The position numbers and the translations under genes are program-made. 64,000 nucleotides of DNA from Myxococcaceae bacterium (GTDB lineage: Bacteria; Myxococcota; Myxococcia; Myxococcales; Myxococcaceae): NCBI GenBank assembly GCA_016793095.1, contig JAEUJQ010000045.1:124001-188000 (forward strand), written 5' to 3'. Below the pieces are notes generated by a model. The model was not told the origin of the DNA, did no database searches, and saw only the letters and a program-made list of their open reading frames with translations. Numbering within the stretch: position 1 is the first letter of the stretch; every line of letters begins with the position of its first letter. This document shows positions 18,492-26,995 of the stretch, one piece after another.

Positions 18492-19430
18492 ATGCGGGGT
18501 TTGCTCGCGAGGCTCAGGCGCGCGCTCAACCCGGGGCGGATCCTGCGGATCACTCCCGTCGGTCGCATCTACCTGGTGCTCACCATCGGCATCGGCGTGG
18601 GCGCGCTCAACACGGGAAACAACCTGCTGTACCTCGTGCTGGGGCTGCTCCTGGGCACCATCGTCGTGTCAGGCATCTTGTCCGAGCGGGTCATCTGGGA
18701 TCTCGAGGTGCGACGGCTGATGCCCGACGGCGTCTTCGCCGACGAGCCCTTCCCCCTGCGATACGAGGTTCGCCGGAAACGCGGTCAGGCGTTCGCGCTC
18801 AGCATCAAGGAGTCGGGCTCCATCGCGTCGCCGGGGGCCTGGGCGCCGGTCGTCGTGGGTGGACAGCCGGTGGTCGTGCGCACCACCGCCACCGCGCCCC
18901 GCCGCGGCCCCTGGGCGCTCCAGGCCATCGAGGTGGCGACCAGCTTCCCCTTCGGCATCTTCGAGAAGATCCGCACCCTGCGCGTCAGCGACACCCTGCT
19001 GGTCTACCCGCGGCGGGGCTTCGCCTGCGATCCCGATGGGGTCGATCGCACCCCGCCGCGCGGCGACTCCGGGAGCAGCCGCCACCGGGACGGCACGGCC
19101 GACCTCGCCGATCTGCGTGAGCTCGCGGTCGGTGAGGACGCGCGGCGCATTCACTGGGGCAAGACCGCGACGACCGGAAAGCTGATCGGCGTCGAGCGCG
19201 AGCGCGAGGAGCGTCGGCAGGTCACCCTCTCGGTCGACGCGGGCCTGTCGGGGGAAGAGCTCGACCGCGCGTGTGAGGACGCGGCGGGGCAGACGGCCCT
19301 GCTGCTGGCGCGCGGGTACGACGTCGGGCTGGACGTGGGTCGTCGGCACCTGAGGCCTGGCCACGGCGCACCGCACGAGCGGCGCATCCTCTCGGCCCTC
19401 GCCCTGGTCGGGTTCGGAGACGAGCGGTGA
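18492..19430 (+). CDS. DUF58 membrane protein
   Basis: 312 residues. Two adjacent membrane helices near the N-terminus (about 25-62, IYLVLTIGIGVGALNTGNNLLYLVLGLLLGTIVVSGI) contain the NTGNNLLYL signature usual for DUF58 proteins. A beta-rich part follows, and the conserved core DLRELAVGEDARRIHWGKTA near 208-228 is the DUF58 hallmark. The family is a VWA-like domain that works with MoxR ATPases and transglutaminases in envelope or cell-wall related processes. It starts 4 bp after the moxR stop and overlaps the next gene by 4 bp (GTGA), so the three are an operon. Confidence 0.93.
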   Translation: MRGLLARLRRALNPGRILRITPVGRIYLVLTIGIGVGALNTGNNLLYLVLGLLLGTIVVSGILSERVIWDLEVRRLMPDGVFADEPFPLRYEVRRKRGQAFALSIKESGSIASPGAWAPVVVGGQPVVVRTTATAPRRGPWALQAIEVATSFPFGIFEKIRTLRVSDTLLVYPRRGFACDPDGVDRTPPRGDSGSSRHRDGTADLADLRELAVGEDARRIHWGKTATTGKLIGVEREREERRQVTLSVDAGLSGEELDRACEDAAGQTALLLARGYDVGLDVGRRHLRPGHGAPHERRILSALALVGFGDER

Positions 19431-21409
19431 GAGGGCTCGTCAGCCGGCCGCCCGGCCTCCTCTCGCGCGATCTCGCCGCCCTGTCGGCCTTCGGCGCCGT
19501 CGCGCTCTCGGGCGTGCTGCCGCTGCCGGTGCTGATCATCTTCCCGATCGTCTTCGTGCTCTCGTTGCTGGGAGTGAGGCCGCTCGCCGGGCGGCGCACC
19601 GTGTCGGTGATCGTGCTGTTGGTGATCGGCGTCGGCCTCTTCGCCGCGGTCGCGCTGTCCACCCTCGATCTCGTCATCGCGGCCGTGTCCTTCGCGACGC
19701 TGGTGACGTCGCACCGCATGCTCGCCGAACCCACCCCTCAGGCCTCGCGCCAGGTGTTGTTGTCGGGCCTGCTCCTCGTCAGCGGCGGTGCGGCCCTCAC
19801 GGGTGAGGCGCTCTTCGCGCTGCTCCTGACGACGTTCTTCCTCACGGCGTCCTGGTCGCTCGCCTGGCTCGTGCTCGCGCGCGACGAGGCGGTCCTCGCG
19901 GGTGGCGAGCGGCAGGCCGTCTCGCGCCAGCTCGTCGTCGGCAGCCTGACCACGCTGCTCCTCGGCGTCGGGTTCTTCGTCGTCTTCCCGCGGCTGTCGT
20001 GGAACCTCGCCAACCGGCGCGGCTCGCCGGGCCTGGGTGGCGTCACCGGCATGTCGGACACGGTGAAGCTCGGCGGAGGCGGCGACATCAAGACGAGCGT
20101 TCGGGTGGCGTTTCGCGCAGAGCTCACCCCCAACCCCGGCGTCGACGAGCTGCGGGCGTACTGGGTCGGGCGCCACTTCGACTCCTTCGACGGCTCGGAG
20201 TGGACTTCGTCGCAGCGGCCCCTGACGCCCGCCGGCACCGTCGTGCTGCATCGGGCGTCCCGGCGGAGCCTCGGCCAACTGAGCCAGGACATCGAGCTGA
20301 CGCCCGCCTACGGCAGTCGCACCCTCGTCGCCATCGACACCCCGACGTTCTTCGCGAGGGGGCGCGGCGTGTCGGTGGCGGGCACCCAGCCGATGCCGCT
20401 CGTCCACGTGCCGGGCGATCAGGTGTTCGGCGCCAACGAGGCCAACACGACGACCTACATGGCGACCAGCGACGGCGCGGCTGGCGTCGACCAGACGGAG
20501 CCGTCGCCTGCGGCGTCCGGTCTCCCTGCTGGACTCGACCCGCGGGTGGCGCCTCTGGCTGACGAGCTGGCCCGGGGCGCGACCACTCCACTGGCCATCG
20601 CGCGGCAGCTCGAGCAGGAGCTGAAGCGGCGGTACGACTACACCCTCGATCTGCCGGGCGACGTCGCCGACCCGCTCGCCGACTTCCTGTTCGTTCGCCG
20701 CGCCGGCCACTGCGAGGACTTCGCCACCGCGTTGTCCCTCATGCTCCGGCTCAAGGGCATTCCCAGCCGCCTCACGACAGGCTTCTTCGGCGGCGAACGG
20801 GCCGGGGCCCGCTACGTCGTGCGCGCAGGCGACGCGCATGCCTGGGCCGAGGCGTACGTCGATGGCGCCTGGGTGCGTCTCGACGCGACCCCTGACCAGG
20901 GGCGCGCGGCCTCGGGCGGGAGGTGGGCCGCGCTCGTCGCGCAGAGCTGGGAGCAGCTCGAGGACTGGTGGCGGTCGCGCGTCGTCGACTACTCGTTCCA
21001 GGATCAGCTCTCGTTCGTGCGCTCGCTGGCGAGACCTCCCGCGATCGCGCAGACCCAAAGCTCGACGCTGAGCCTGCCCGACGGCAGCGCACCGCGAGCC
21101 GTGCTGGTCGCCACCGGCCTCGCGATGCTGGGCGTCGGCGTGTGGCTCGCCAGCCGTCGTCGCCAGGCGTCGCACCCGGCCGCCGACTTCCTCGCCGAGA
21201 TCGAGCGGCGGCTCGAAGCCAGGGGCCTCGACGTGCGCTCCCAGCCGCTCGAGGAGCTCTCGCACCAGCTCTCCCTCGCGCAGCACCCGCTGTCCCAGCC
21301 CCTCGCCCAGGCCTGCCGCCGCTACCTCGAGGCCCGCTTCGCCGGACGGCCCTTGACGCCAGCCGAGCGCTCGACCCTGCTGGCGGGGCTCGAAACGCCA
21401 CGCCGCTGA
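19427..21409 (+). CDS. TgpA-like transglutaminase membrane protein
   Basis: 660 residues from a GTG that overlaps the DUF58 stop codon. The first 200 residues hold about five to six membrane helices (DUF3488-type). An extracytoplasmic transglutaminase core follows, with catalytic Cys near 428 in RAGHCEDFATALSLMLR, His near 470 in GDAHAWAEAYVDG and Asp near 485 in DATPD. A last helix near 555-575 and a cytoplasmic tail match the DUF4129-type ending. Relatives such as TgpA act on periplasmic proteins or peptides and can be essential. The MoxR-DUF58 partners upstream support such a role. Confidence 0.94.
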   Translation: MRGLVSRPPGLLSRDLAALSAFGAVALSGVLPLPVLIIFPIVFVLSLLGVRPLAGRRTVSVIVLLVIGVGLFAAVALSTLDLVIAAVSFATLVTSHRMLAEPTPQASRQVLLSGLLLVSGGAALTGEALFALLLTTFFLTASWSLAWLVLARDEAVLAGGERQAVSRQLVVGSLTTLLLGVGFFVVFPRLSWNLANRRGSPGLGGVTGMSDTVKLGGGGDIKTSVRVAFRAELTPNPGVDELRAYWVGRHFDSFDGSEWTSSQRPLTPAGTVVLHRASRRSLGQLSQDIELTPAYGSRTLVAIDTPTFFARGRGVSVAGTQPMPLVHVPGDQVFGANEANTTTYMATSDGAAGVDQTEPSPAASGLPAGLDPRVAPLADELARGATTPLAIARQLEQELKRRYDYTLDLPGDVADPLADFLFVRRAGHCEDFATALSLMLRLKGIPSRLTTGFFGGERAGARYVVRAGDAHAWAEAYVDGAWVRLDATPDQGRAASGGRWAALVAQSWEQLEDWWRSRVVDYSFQDQLSFVRSLARPPAIAQTQSSTLSLPDGSAPRAVLVATGLAMLGVGVWLASRRRQASHPAADFLAEIERRLEARGLDVRSQPLEELSHQLSLAQHPLSQPLAQACRRYLEARFAGRPLTPAERSTLLAGLETPRR

Positions 21410-21422
21410 CCCCGGCGCTTGC

Positions 21423-21428
21423 TACGCT
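21423..21428 (+). promoter_or_regulatory. Possible -10 box 8 bp upstream of the NTT-HEAT gene
   Basis: CTACGCT, with hexamer TACGCT, ends 8 bp before the GTG at 21437. This leaves room for a leaderless or nearly leaderless transcript. No ribosome site precedes the start codon. Confidence 0.4.
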
Positions 21429-21436
21429 GCGGCGCC

Positions 21437-24319
21437 GTGCTGCTGCGCATCCTCGAGGCGGTCCTCCCAGTCCGACGGGGTGAACGGCAGCTCACCGGGG
21501 CGCTGTTCCTGCACAGCCTGTTCGCGGTCGGCTCGTTCCTCACGGGGCGCAGCGTGCGCGACGCGCTCTTCCTCGCCCACGGCGACCGCAACCAGCTCGC
21601 GTGGATGTACGTGCTCTCGGCCGTGGCGGTGACCGCGACGGGGCTCCTCTACGGCCGCCTCGCGACGAGAGTCCGGCGCGACCTGATGGCGCTCGGCTCG
21701 GCCTCGCTCTTCGCGGTGCTGTTCGTCGTGCTCTTCGTGCTCGAGCGCAGCCAACCCTGGTGGATCTACTCGCTCATCTACGTCTACGTGGAGGTGGTGG
21801 GGGCGCTGGTGCTCGTCCAGTTCTGGACGCTCGCCAACGAGCTGTTCAACGCCCAGGAAGCGAAGCGCCTCTACGGGCTGATCGGCGCCGGCGGCACCTT
21901 CGCCAACATCCTCATCGGCCTGCTCTCGGCGCGCGTCGCGAAGACCTTCGGCACCAGCGCGTTGCTCCTGATGTGTTTCGCGCTGCTCGGCGCGACCGCC
22001 CTCGCCAGCTTCTTCGCCGGCCGGCTCGGCCGTCAGCGCATCTTCGCGCGCGCCGCGAGCGGCAAGCCGAGCGCCGCCAAGCGGACCGGCGGCGCCTCGC
22101 GCGTGCTCTCGGACGTGCACCTGCGCACGGTCGCGCTGCTCGCGGCGGTCACGTTCTTCACGACGACCCTCGTCGACTTCGAGTTCAAGGTGGTGGCGGC
22201 CGACAAGATCGCCGCCGACGAGCTGGCCGCGTACTTCGGCTACTTCAGCGCGGTCGTCGGCGCCCTCGCCCTGGGCCTGCAGCTCTTCGGCACCAGCCGC
22301 CTGCTCACGCGCGCCGGCGTCATCGGCTCGCTGGCAGTGCTGCCCCTCTCGCTCACGCTGGGGAACGCCGCCCTCGCCCTCTTCCCGGCGCTGTGGGCCG
22401 CCTCGCTCACCAAGGGGGCCGACACCCTGTTCCGCTACTCGGTGAACGACGCGACGACCCAGATCCTCTACCTGCCGGTGCCCTCGCAGGCGCGCGTGGC
22501 CGCCAAGGCCTTCGTCGATGGCGTCGTGAAGCCCACGGCCATCGGCCTCGCTGGCGTCACCTTGAAGCTCTGGGGGCTGGTGGTCGGCAAGGATCCGTAC
22601 CGGCTCGCGTGGGTCTCGCTGGTGCTCGGCGGCGCCTGGCTCGCCGTCGTGGCCAGCCTTCGTCAGCGGTACATCAAGACGCTCCAGGAGAACCTCAAGA
22701 ACCGCCGGCTCGATCTCGTGGGCGCGCGCGTCAACGTCGTCGACGGCTCCACCAGCGGGGTGCTCGAGCGCGCGCTCGCGAGCCAGGACACCCGCGAGGT
22801 GCTCAACGCCCTCGCGCTCTTGCCGCACCTCGAGAAGCTGTCGCTCGACATTCAGGTGGAGCCGCTGCTCGAGCACGCGGACCCCGAGATCCGCGTGAAG
22901 GCGCTCGAGTACTACGCCCACCGGCAGACGATGCGCTTCGCCAACTCGGTGTTCCGCCGCTTCGAGGACAAGGACCCGGCGGTGCGCGCCGCGGCGATCG
23001 ACGCGTTCTGCGCCATCGGCCGCGACAAAGCCGTGCGCAGCGTGCGCGCCTTCCTTCACGATCCTGACCCGCGCATCCGCAGCGCGGCGGTGACGGGCAT
23101 GATCAGGTACGGCGGGCTCGACGGCGTGCTCGTGGCCGCCGAGGCGCTCAAGGCCCTCATCGACAACCAGGACCCGGTGATGCGCCTGCACGCCGCGAAG
23201 GTGCTGGGAGCGATCGGGGTGAAGAACTTCTACCAGCCCGTGCTGCAGTTGATGAGCGATGCGGACGCGCGGGTGCGGCGCTCGGCGGTGACCGCGGCTG
23301 GTCACTTGAAGAGCCCTGAGTTCGTGATCCCGCTCATCTACCGCACGCAAAGCCACGAGACCGCGCGCGAGGCCACCGACGCGCTCACCAACTTCGGGCC
23401 GGCCATCGTCGCGACGCTCGCCAAGGTGCTGAGCAACCACCTGGAGGATCCCAACATCCGCCGGGCGGTGGCGAAGGTGCTGGGGCGGGTCGGCACCCCC
23501 GAAGCGGTCGACGTCATCAGTCAGCACCTCGACGAGCCCGACGAGGAGCTGCGTGGTCGCCTCTACAAGGCCCTCGCCCGCACGGTGAAGGGCCGCCGGC
23601 TGGTGCTCAAGGACCTCGCCGCCGTTCGGGCCGCGCTCGATCGCGAGCTGAACCGCGCGTGGAAGGCGCTGCACCTCGCCGAGATCCTCGCGCTGGGGAG
23701 TGGACCCGGGGCCTCGACGCCGCGCCAGGGCGAGCAGGCAGCCCGGGCCCTGCTCGGCTCGGCGATCATCGAGAAGGTCGCGCAGATCGAAGGCCGCCTC
23801 TTCCTGCTGCTCGCCATCCTCTACCCTGACGCCGACATGGAGCAGATCGCCGCCGGCATTCGCGACGCGCTGGCCGCCGACGCCGCCCGCCGCCGCGGCA
23901 ACGCAGTCGAGCTGCTCGACAACCTGCTCGATCGTGATCTCAAGGCGCGCTTCCTGCCGCTGCTCGATCAGCTCCCCCGGCCCGAGAAGCTGAAGGTCGT
24001 CGCCGAGCGCTACCCGAAGCCGCAGCTCGATCAGAAGGCGGCGTTGCTCGAGCTGACCCGCGACGAAGTGGCGTGGGTGCGCGCCTGCGCGGTGTGGTGC
24101 TGCGCAGAGGCCGCGGCCACCTCAGACGTGCGCACCTCGACCCTGGCCGACAGCACGGCCGACGGGAGCGCCATCGTGCGGGAGATCGCGCTGTCCACCC
24201 TGCGCGCGGTCGATCTTCATCGTGCTCGAACCGCAGCCGAGGCGCGCGAAGGCGACGACTCGCCGCTGGTCCGCCAGCAGCTCGAGGCGATTCGGCGGGC
24301 GGCGAGCACCGCGGCCTGA
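21437..24319 (+). CDS. NTT-type nucleotide transporter fused to HEAT repeats
   Basis: About 960 residues. The N-terminal half has about a dozen membrane helices with features of the ATP/ADP translocase (Npt/Tlc) branch of the MFS: SVRDALFLAHG, YGLIGAGGTFANILIGLLSARV and the late KGADTLFRYSVNDATTQILYLP segment. The C-terminal half (about 430-955) is a run of HEAT-like repeats, such as EIRVKALEYYAH, AVRAAAIDAFCAIG and RVRRSAVTAAGHL. Known relatives exchange nucleotides in intracellular bacteria; free-living versions with HEAT tails are of unknown substrate. A TTG at 21419 is an alternative start, but the GTG at 21437 begins the helix-forming N-terminus. Confidence 0.85.
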   Translation: MLLRILEAVLPVRRGERQLTGALFLHSLFAVGSFLTGRSVRDALFLAHGDRNQLAWMYVLSAVAVTATGLLYGRLATRVRRDLMALGSASLFAVLFVVLFVLERSQPWWIYSLIYVYVEVVGALVLVQFWTLANELFNAQEAKRLYGLIGAGGTFANILIGLLSARVAKTFGTSALLLMCFALLGATALASFFAGRLGRQRIFARAASGKPSAAKRTGGASRVLSDVHLRTVALLAAVTFFTTTLVDFEFKVVAADKIAADELAAYFGYFSAVVGALALGLQLFGTSRLLTRAGVIGSLAVLPLSLTLGNAALALFPALWAASLTKGADTLFRYSVNDATTQILYLPVPSQARVAAKAFVDGVVKPTAIGLAGVTLKLWGLVVGKDPYRLAWVSLVLGGAWLAVVASLRQRYIKTLQENLKNRRLDLVGARVNVVDGSTSGVLERALASQDTREVLNALALLPHLEKLSLDIQVEPLLEHADPEIRVKALEYYAHRQTMRFANSVFRRFEDKDPAVRAAAIDAFCAIGRDKAVRSVRAFLHDPDPRIRSAAVTGMIRYGGLDGVLVAAEALKALIDNQDPVMRLHAAKVLGAIGVKNFYQPVLQLMSDADARVRRSAVTAAGHLKSPEFVIPLIYRTQSHETAREATDALTNFGPAIVATLAKVLSNHLEDPNIRRAVAKVLGRVGTPEAVDVISQHLDEPDEELRGRLYKALARTVKGRRLVLKDLAAVRAALDRELNRAWKALHLAEILALGSGPGASTPRQGEQAARALLGSAIIEKVAQIEGRLFLLLAILYPDADMEQIAAGIRDALAADAARRRGNAVELLDNLLDRDLKARFLPLLDQLPRPEKLKVVAERYPKPQLDQKAALLELTRDEVAWVRACAVWCCAEAAATSDVRTSTLADSTADGSAIVREIALSTLRAVDLHRARTAAEAREGDDSPLVRQQLEAIRRAASTAA

Positions 24320-24328
24320 GGCTCAGGC
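24314..24328. terminator. Perfect inverted repeat containing both convergent stop codons
   Basis: GCCTGAG and CTCAGGC are 7-bp arms around a single G. The rightward TGA (24317-24319) and the leftward TGA (read from 24325-24323) both lie in the arms. It could fold on either transcript and act as a bidirectional 3' end. No U-tract follows. Confidence 0.4.
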
Positions 24329-24601
24329 GCGAAAGGTCGAGACCAGCACCCAGGCGCCGATGGCCACGAAGGCGACGCCGGCGAGCCGCTGCAGCACGAG
24401 CGGTGCGACGACCCTGCCCAGCGCCTCACCCACCAGCACCGCGACCGCGCTCGTCGCCACCAGGGCCGCGGCGGATCCGATGAAGACCGACAGCTTCGAA
24501 GAAGCCGAGCTGGCGAACGAGAGGGTCGCGAGCTGCGTCTTGTCACCCAGCTCGGCGACGAACACCGAGACGAACGTCGTCGCGATCAGTTTCCAGTCCA
24601 T
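24323..24601 (-). CDS. Half-size UPF0016 (GDT1/TMEM165-like) cation transporter
   Basis: 92 residues from the ATG at 24601. Three hydrophobic segments and the family motif ELGDKTQLATLSFAS (E-x-G-D-K-T) place it in UPF0016. Members move Mn2+ or Ca2+, or exchange them for protons. Full-length proteins carry two such motifs in about 200 residues. This one has a single copy, so it presumably works as a homodimer or with a second half-gene elsewhere. The longer reading from 24640 lacks the usual MDWK-type beginning. It converges on the NTT-HEAT gene with 3 bp between stops. Confidence 0.88.
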   Translation of the reverse strand: MDWKLIATTFVSVFVAELGDKTQLATLSFASSASSKLSVFIGSAAALVATSAVAVLVGEALGRVVAPLVLQRLAGVAFVAIGAWVLVSTFRA

Positions 24602-24676
24602 GGCCAGAGCCTGGAGCGGATCGTGAGAGGCGTCGAGCACGTCCGACGCCGACGGTGCACTTGGCGGGCCGCGCGC

Positions 24677-24682
24677 TATGCT
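24677..24682 (+). promoter_or_regulatory. Possible -10 box upstream of the cNMP-binding gene
   Basis: CTATGCT, with hexamer TATGCT, ends 14 bp before the ATG at 24697. It is among the closest matches to the TATAAT consensus in the window. No convincing -35 lies at 16-18 bp spacing. Confidence 0.4.
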
Positions 24683-24696
24683 CCCCGCGCCGCGCC

Positions 24697-25110
24697 ATGA
24701 TCTCCACCGTCGAGAAGGTGCTCTTCCTCAAGTCCATCGACCTGTTCTCCCAGATCCCCGGGGAGGACCTGGCGGCGGTCGCGCTGATCTCGAGCGAAGA
24801 GCGGCGGGATCAGGGCGACGAGATCTTCGCCGAGGGTGAGTCTGGCGACGCGCTCTACCTGGTGATTGACGGGAAGGTGCGCGTGCACAAGCAGGACCGG
24901 GTGATCGCAGAGCTCGGCGAGCGCGAGTGCTTCGGCGAGATGGCGATCCTCGACGCGGCGCCGCGGTCTGCCACCGTGACGGCGCTCGACGACACCTCGC
25001 TGCTCAAGATCACCCGCGAGGACTTCCAGGAGATCATGACTGAGAAGCCCGAGATCGCGATGGGCATCATCAAGGTGCTGACGCGGCGGCTGCGCGACGC
25101 GATCCGCTGA
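24697..25110 (+). CDS. Stand-alone cyclic-nucleotide-binding domain protein
   Basis: 137 residues from the ATG at 24697. The whole protein is one cNMP-binding beta-roll: FAEGESGDALYLVIDGKVRVHK, then the phosphate-binding cassette ECFGEMAILDAAPRSATVTAL, with the Glu and Arg that contact the ribose and phosphate. It ends in a C-helix (GIIKVLTRRLRDAIR). There is no DNA-binding or catalytic domain, so it must act by protein contact. A class III adenylate cyclase is encoded at 53590, but any link is conjecture. It precedes a HEAT-like protein and a degenerate HD-GYP gene on the same strand. Confidence 0.9.
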   Translation: MISTVEKVLFLKSIDLFSQIPGEDLAAVALISSEERRDQGDEIFAEGESGDALYLVIDGKVRVHKQDRVIAELGERECFGEMAILDAAPRSATVTALDDTSLLKITREDFQEIMTEKPEIAMGIIKVLTRRLRDAIR

Positions 25111-25183
25111 GCCCGAGGTAGGCCCAGGTCGCACCCCGTCTCGCTGAACAGGCGGAGGAAGGGGCGCGCCAGAAGGCAGGCGC

Positions 25184-25189
25184 TAGACT
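25184..25189 (+). promoter_or_regulatory. Possible -10 box 9 bp upstream of the HEAT-protein start
   Basis: CTAGACT, with hexamer TAGACT, ends 9 bp before the ATG at 25199. Transcription would begin within a few bases of the start codon. No ribosome site is present between them. Confidence 0.45.
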
Positions 25190-25198
25190 GGCGCGAGC

Positions 25199-26992
25199 AT
25201 GCCCCTTCCGTCTGCCCGCCCACCCGGCTCGAACCTGCTCTCGAACCCGCCTCCCGAGGCGCCCGCCGATCCGATGTCGGATCCGGCGCTCAAGAAGCAG
25301 GTCGAGCTCGCCCGCGGCGTCGCGTACCACCTGCTCAAGGGCATCAAGATGATCGGCATGTACCGCCACAACGAGTCGAAGTACGGCGAGTACCTGCAGA
25401 AGGCTCACGCGGCGCTGGCGCAGTTTCACCAGGAGTTCGGCCCGCTGACGCTGAAGGTCGACCTCACCAACTTCCAGCTCCACAAGCAGGACCTCTTCGC
25501 GGAAGACAGCCAGCTTCCCTACAAGTTCTTCAAGGACGGGATCCGCCAGCTCATCTTCCGCCAGGGCTTCACCGTCGAGGAGCTCACCACCTTCACGGTC
25601 ATCGCCCTCTCGGACCCGGATCGCGGCGCGGAAGACCTCAACGCGCAGCTCTGGCGCGCCCAGATGCCGCACTTCGAGTACATCATGGTCGAAGGCTTCC
25701 GCATGGACGAGTTCTCCGAGGAGGAGATCCAGGTGGAGGTCGACAAGGTGGTCGACTACCTGCAGCGGCGCCTGCGCACGGCGAGCGAAGACTTCCTGCG
25801 GTTCGCCCGCGTCACCGAAGAAGATCTCGAGATGAAGCTGGACAACGTCGAGCAGATGCGCGGCGTCGTCATCACGGGCGTCACCGCAGACGCTGGCTTC
25901 AAGGCGCGCGTCCAGAAGGACGTGCACGACGAAGAGAACCAGCGCCTCTTCCCCAAGCTCATCAGCGCCGTCTTCCAGGTCGTCGAGAGCGGCGTCGACG
26001 ACGCCGAGCTGCTCACCGACATGTTCACCCAGCTGCTCGACGCCATGCTGCTGCAGGAAGACTTCACGATCATCAACCAGGTCGTGCTCAAGCTGAAGGC
26101 GATGGAGCAGCGCTCAGGCTCCGACAGCGCGGTCGGGCGGCTGTTGCGCAACTTCCTCGCGCGCATGGGCGAGGAGCAGCGCGTCAACCGCGTGGCCGAG
26201 ATCATCCGCTTCACGCGCCTGAAGAACCCTCAGGACATCGTGCGCTACCTGTCCAACCTCGGCTCGGACTCGGTGCCGTTGTTGCTCGACGCGCTCGAGG
26301 TCGTCGAGCTGCCCGAGAACCGCACGCTGCTCTGCGACGTGCTCATCCCCTTCGCCAAGGATCACCCCGACCCCTTCGTGAACCGGCTGCAGAGCGACAA
26401 GCCGCAGATCGTCCGCGACATGATCTACGTGCTCGATCGCTCGAACCACCCCGAGAAGCTCAAGTTCTTCTCGACGGTGCTGCGGTCGAAGAACCTGGCC
26501 GTCAAGCTCGAGGTCATGGGCATCATCGCGCGCGGGCGCACGGGCGAGGCCCGCAAGCTGATCGCCGCGATGCTCGAAGACGACAACCAGCCGGTCCGCA
26601 TCCAGGCGGCGCGCGTGTTGCCGGAGTTCGACCGCGAGAAGGCGTTCCTCGATCTGATGAAGCTCGTGAAGGACCCGAAGTTCGAGAAGCGCTCTCCAGA
26701 GGAGCACGAGGCCTTCTACGCGGCCATCGGCTCGACCGGGGTCACCGGCGCGATTCAGTACTTCACGCAGGTGCTGCAGGTGAAGGCCGGCCTCTTCAAC
26801 AAGGACAAGGTGAAGCAGGACAAGATCCTCGCGGTGGCAGGGCTCGGCGGCGCGTGCAACATCCAGACGGCCAAGCTCCTGCAAGAGGTCATCGAGGACA
26901 AGAGCCAGCCACCTGAGGTCGTCAACCACGCGAAGCTCCACCTGGGCCGCGTGCGCAAAGCCCTGTTCGGCAGCGCGGACAAGGAGGGCTGA
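25199..26992 (+). CDS. HEAT-like repeat protein paired with a degenerate HD-GYP protein
   Basis: 597 residues, cytoplasmic. A disordered Pro/Ser-rich start (1-27) is followed by an alpha-helical domain (about 28-210) containing RGVAYHLLKGIKMIGMYRHN, which has a counterpart in the next gene (MARQLVSALYMLIRSVKMYD). The C-terminal half contains HEAT-like helical repeats (LAVKLEVMGIIARGR, VRIQAARVLPEFDREKAF). Four bases separate it from the HD-GYP gene, and the shared N-terminal pattern suggests the two products interact or descend from a common module. No enzymatic motif is seen. The ATG was kept because a promoter-like box lies just upstream. Confidence 0.82.
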   Translation: MPLPSARPPGSNLLSNPPPEAPADPMSDPALKKQVELARGVAYHLLKGIKMIGMYRHNESKYGEYLQKAHAALAQFHQEFGPLTLKVDLTNFQLHKQDLFAEDSQLPYKFFKDGIRQLIFRQGFTVEELTTFTVIALSDPDRGAEDLNAQLWRAQMPHFEYIMVEGFRMDEFSEEEIQVEVDKVVDYLQRRLRTASEDFLRFARVTEEDLEMKLDNVEQMRGVVITGVTADAGFKARVQKDVHDEENQRLFPKLISAVFQVVESGVDDAELLTDMFTQLLDAMLLQEDFTIINQVVLKLKAMEQRSGSDSAVGRLLRNFLARMGEEQRVNRVAEIIRFTRLKNPQDIVRYLSNLGSDSVPLLLDALEVVELPENRTLLCDVLIPFAKDHPDPFVNRLQSDKPQIVRDMIYVLDRSNHPEKLKFFSTVLRSKNLAVKLEVMGIIARGRTGEARKLIAAMLEDDNQPVRIQAARVLPEFDREKAFLDLMKLVKDPKFEKRSPEEHEAFYAAIGSTGVTGAIQYFTQVLQVKAGLFNKDKVKQDKILAVAGLGGACNIQTAKLLQEVIEDKSQPPEVVNHAKLHLGRVRKALFGSADKEG

Positions 26993-26995
26993 GTC

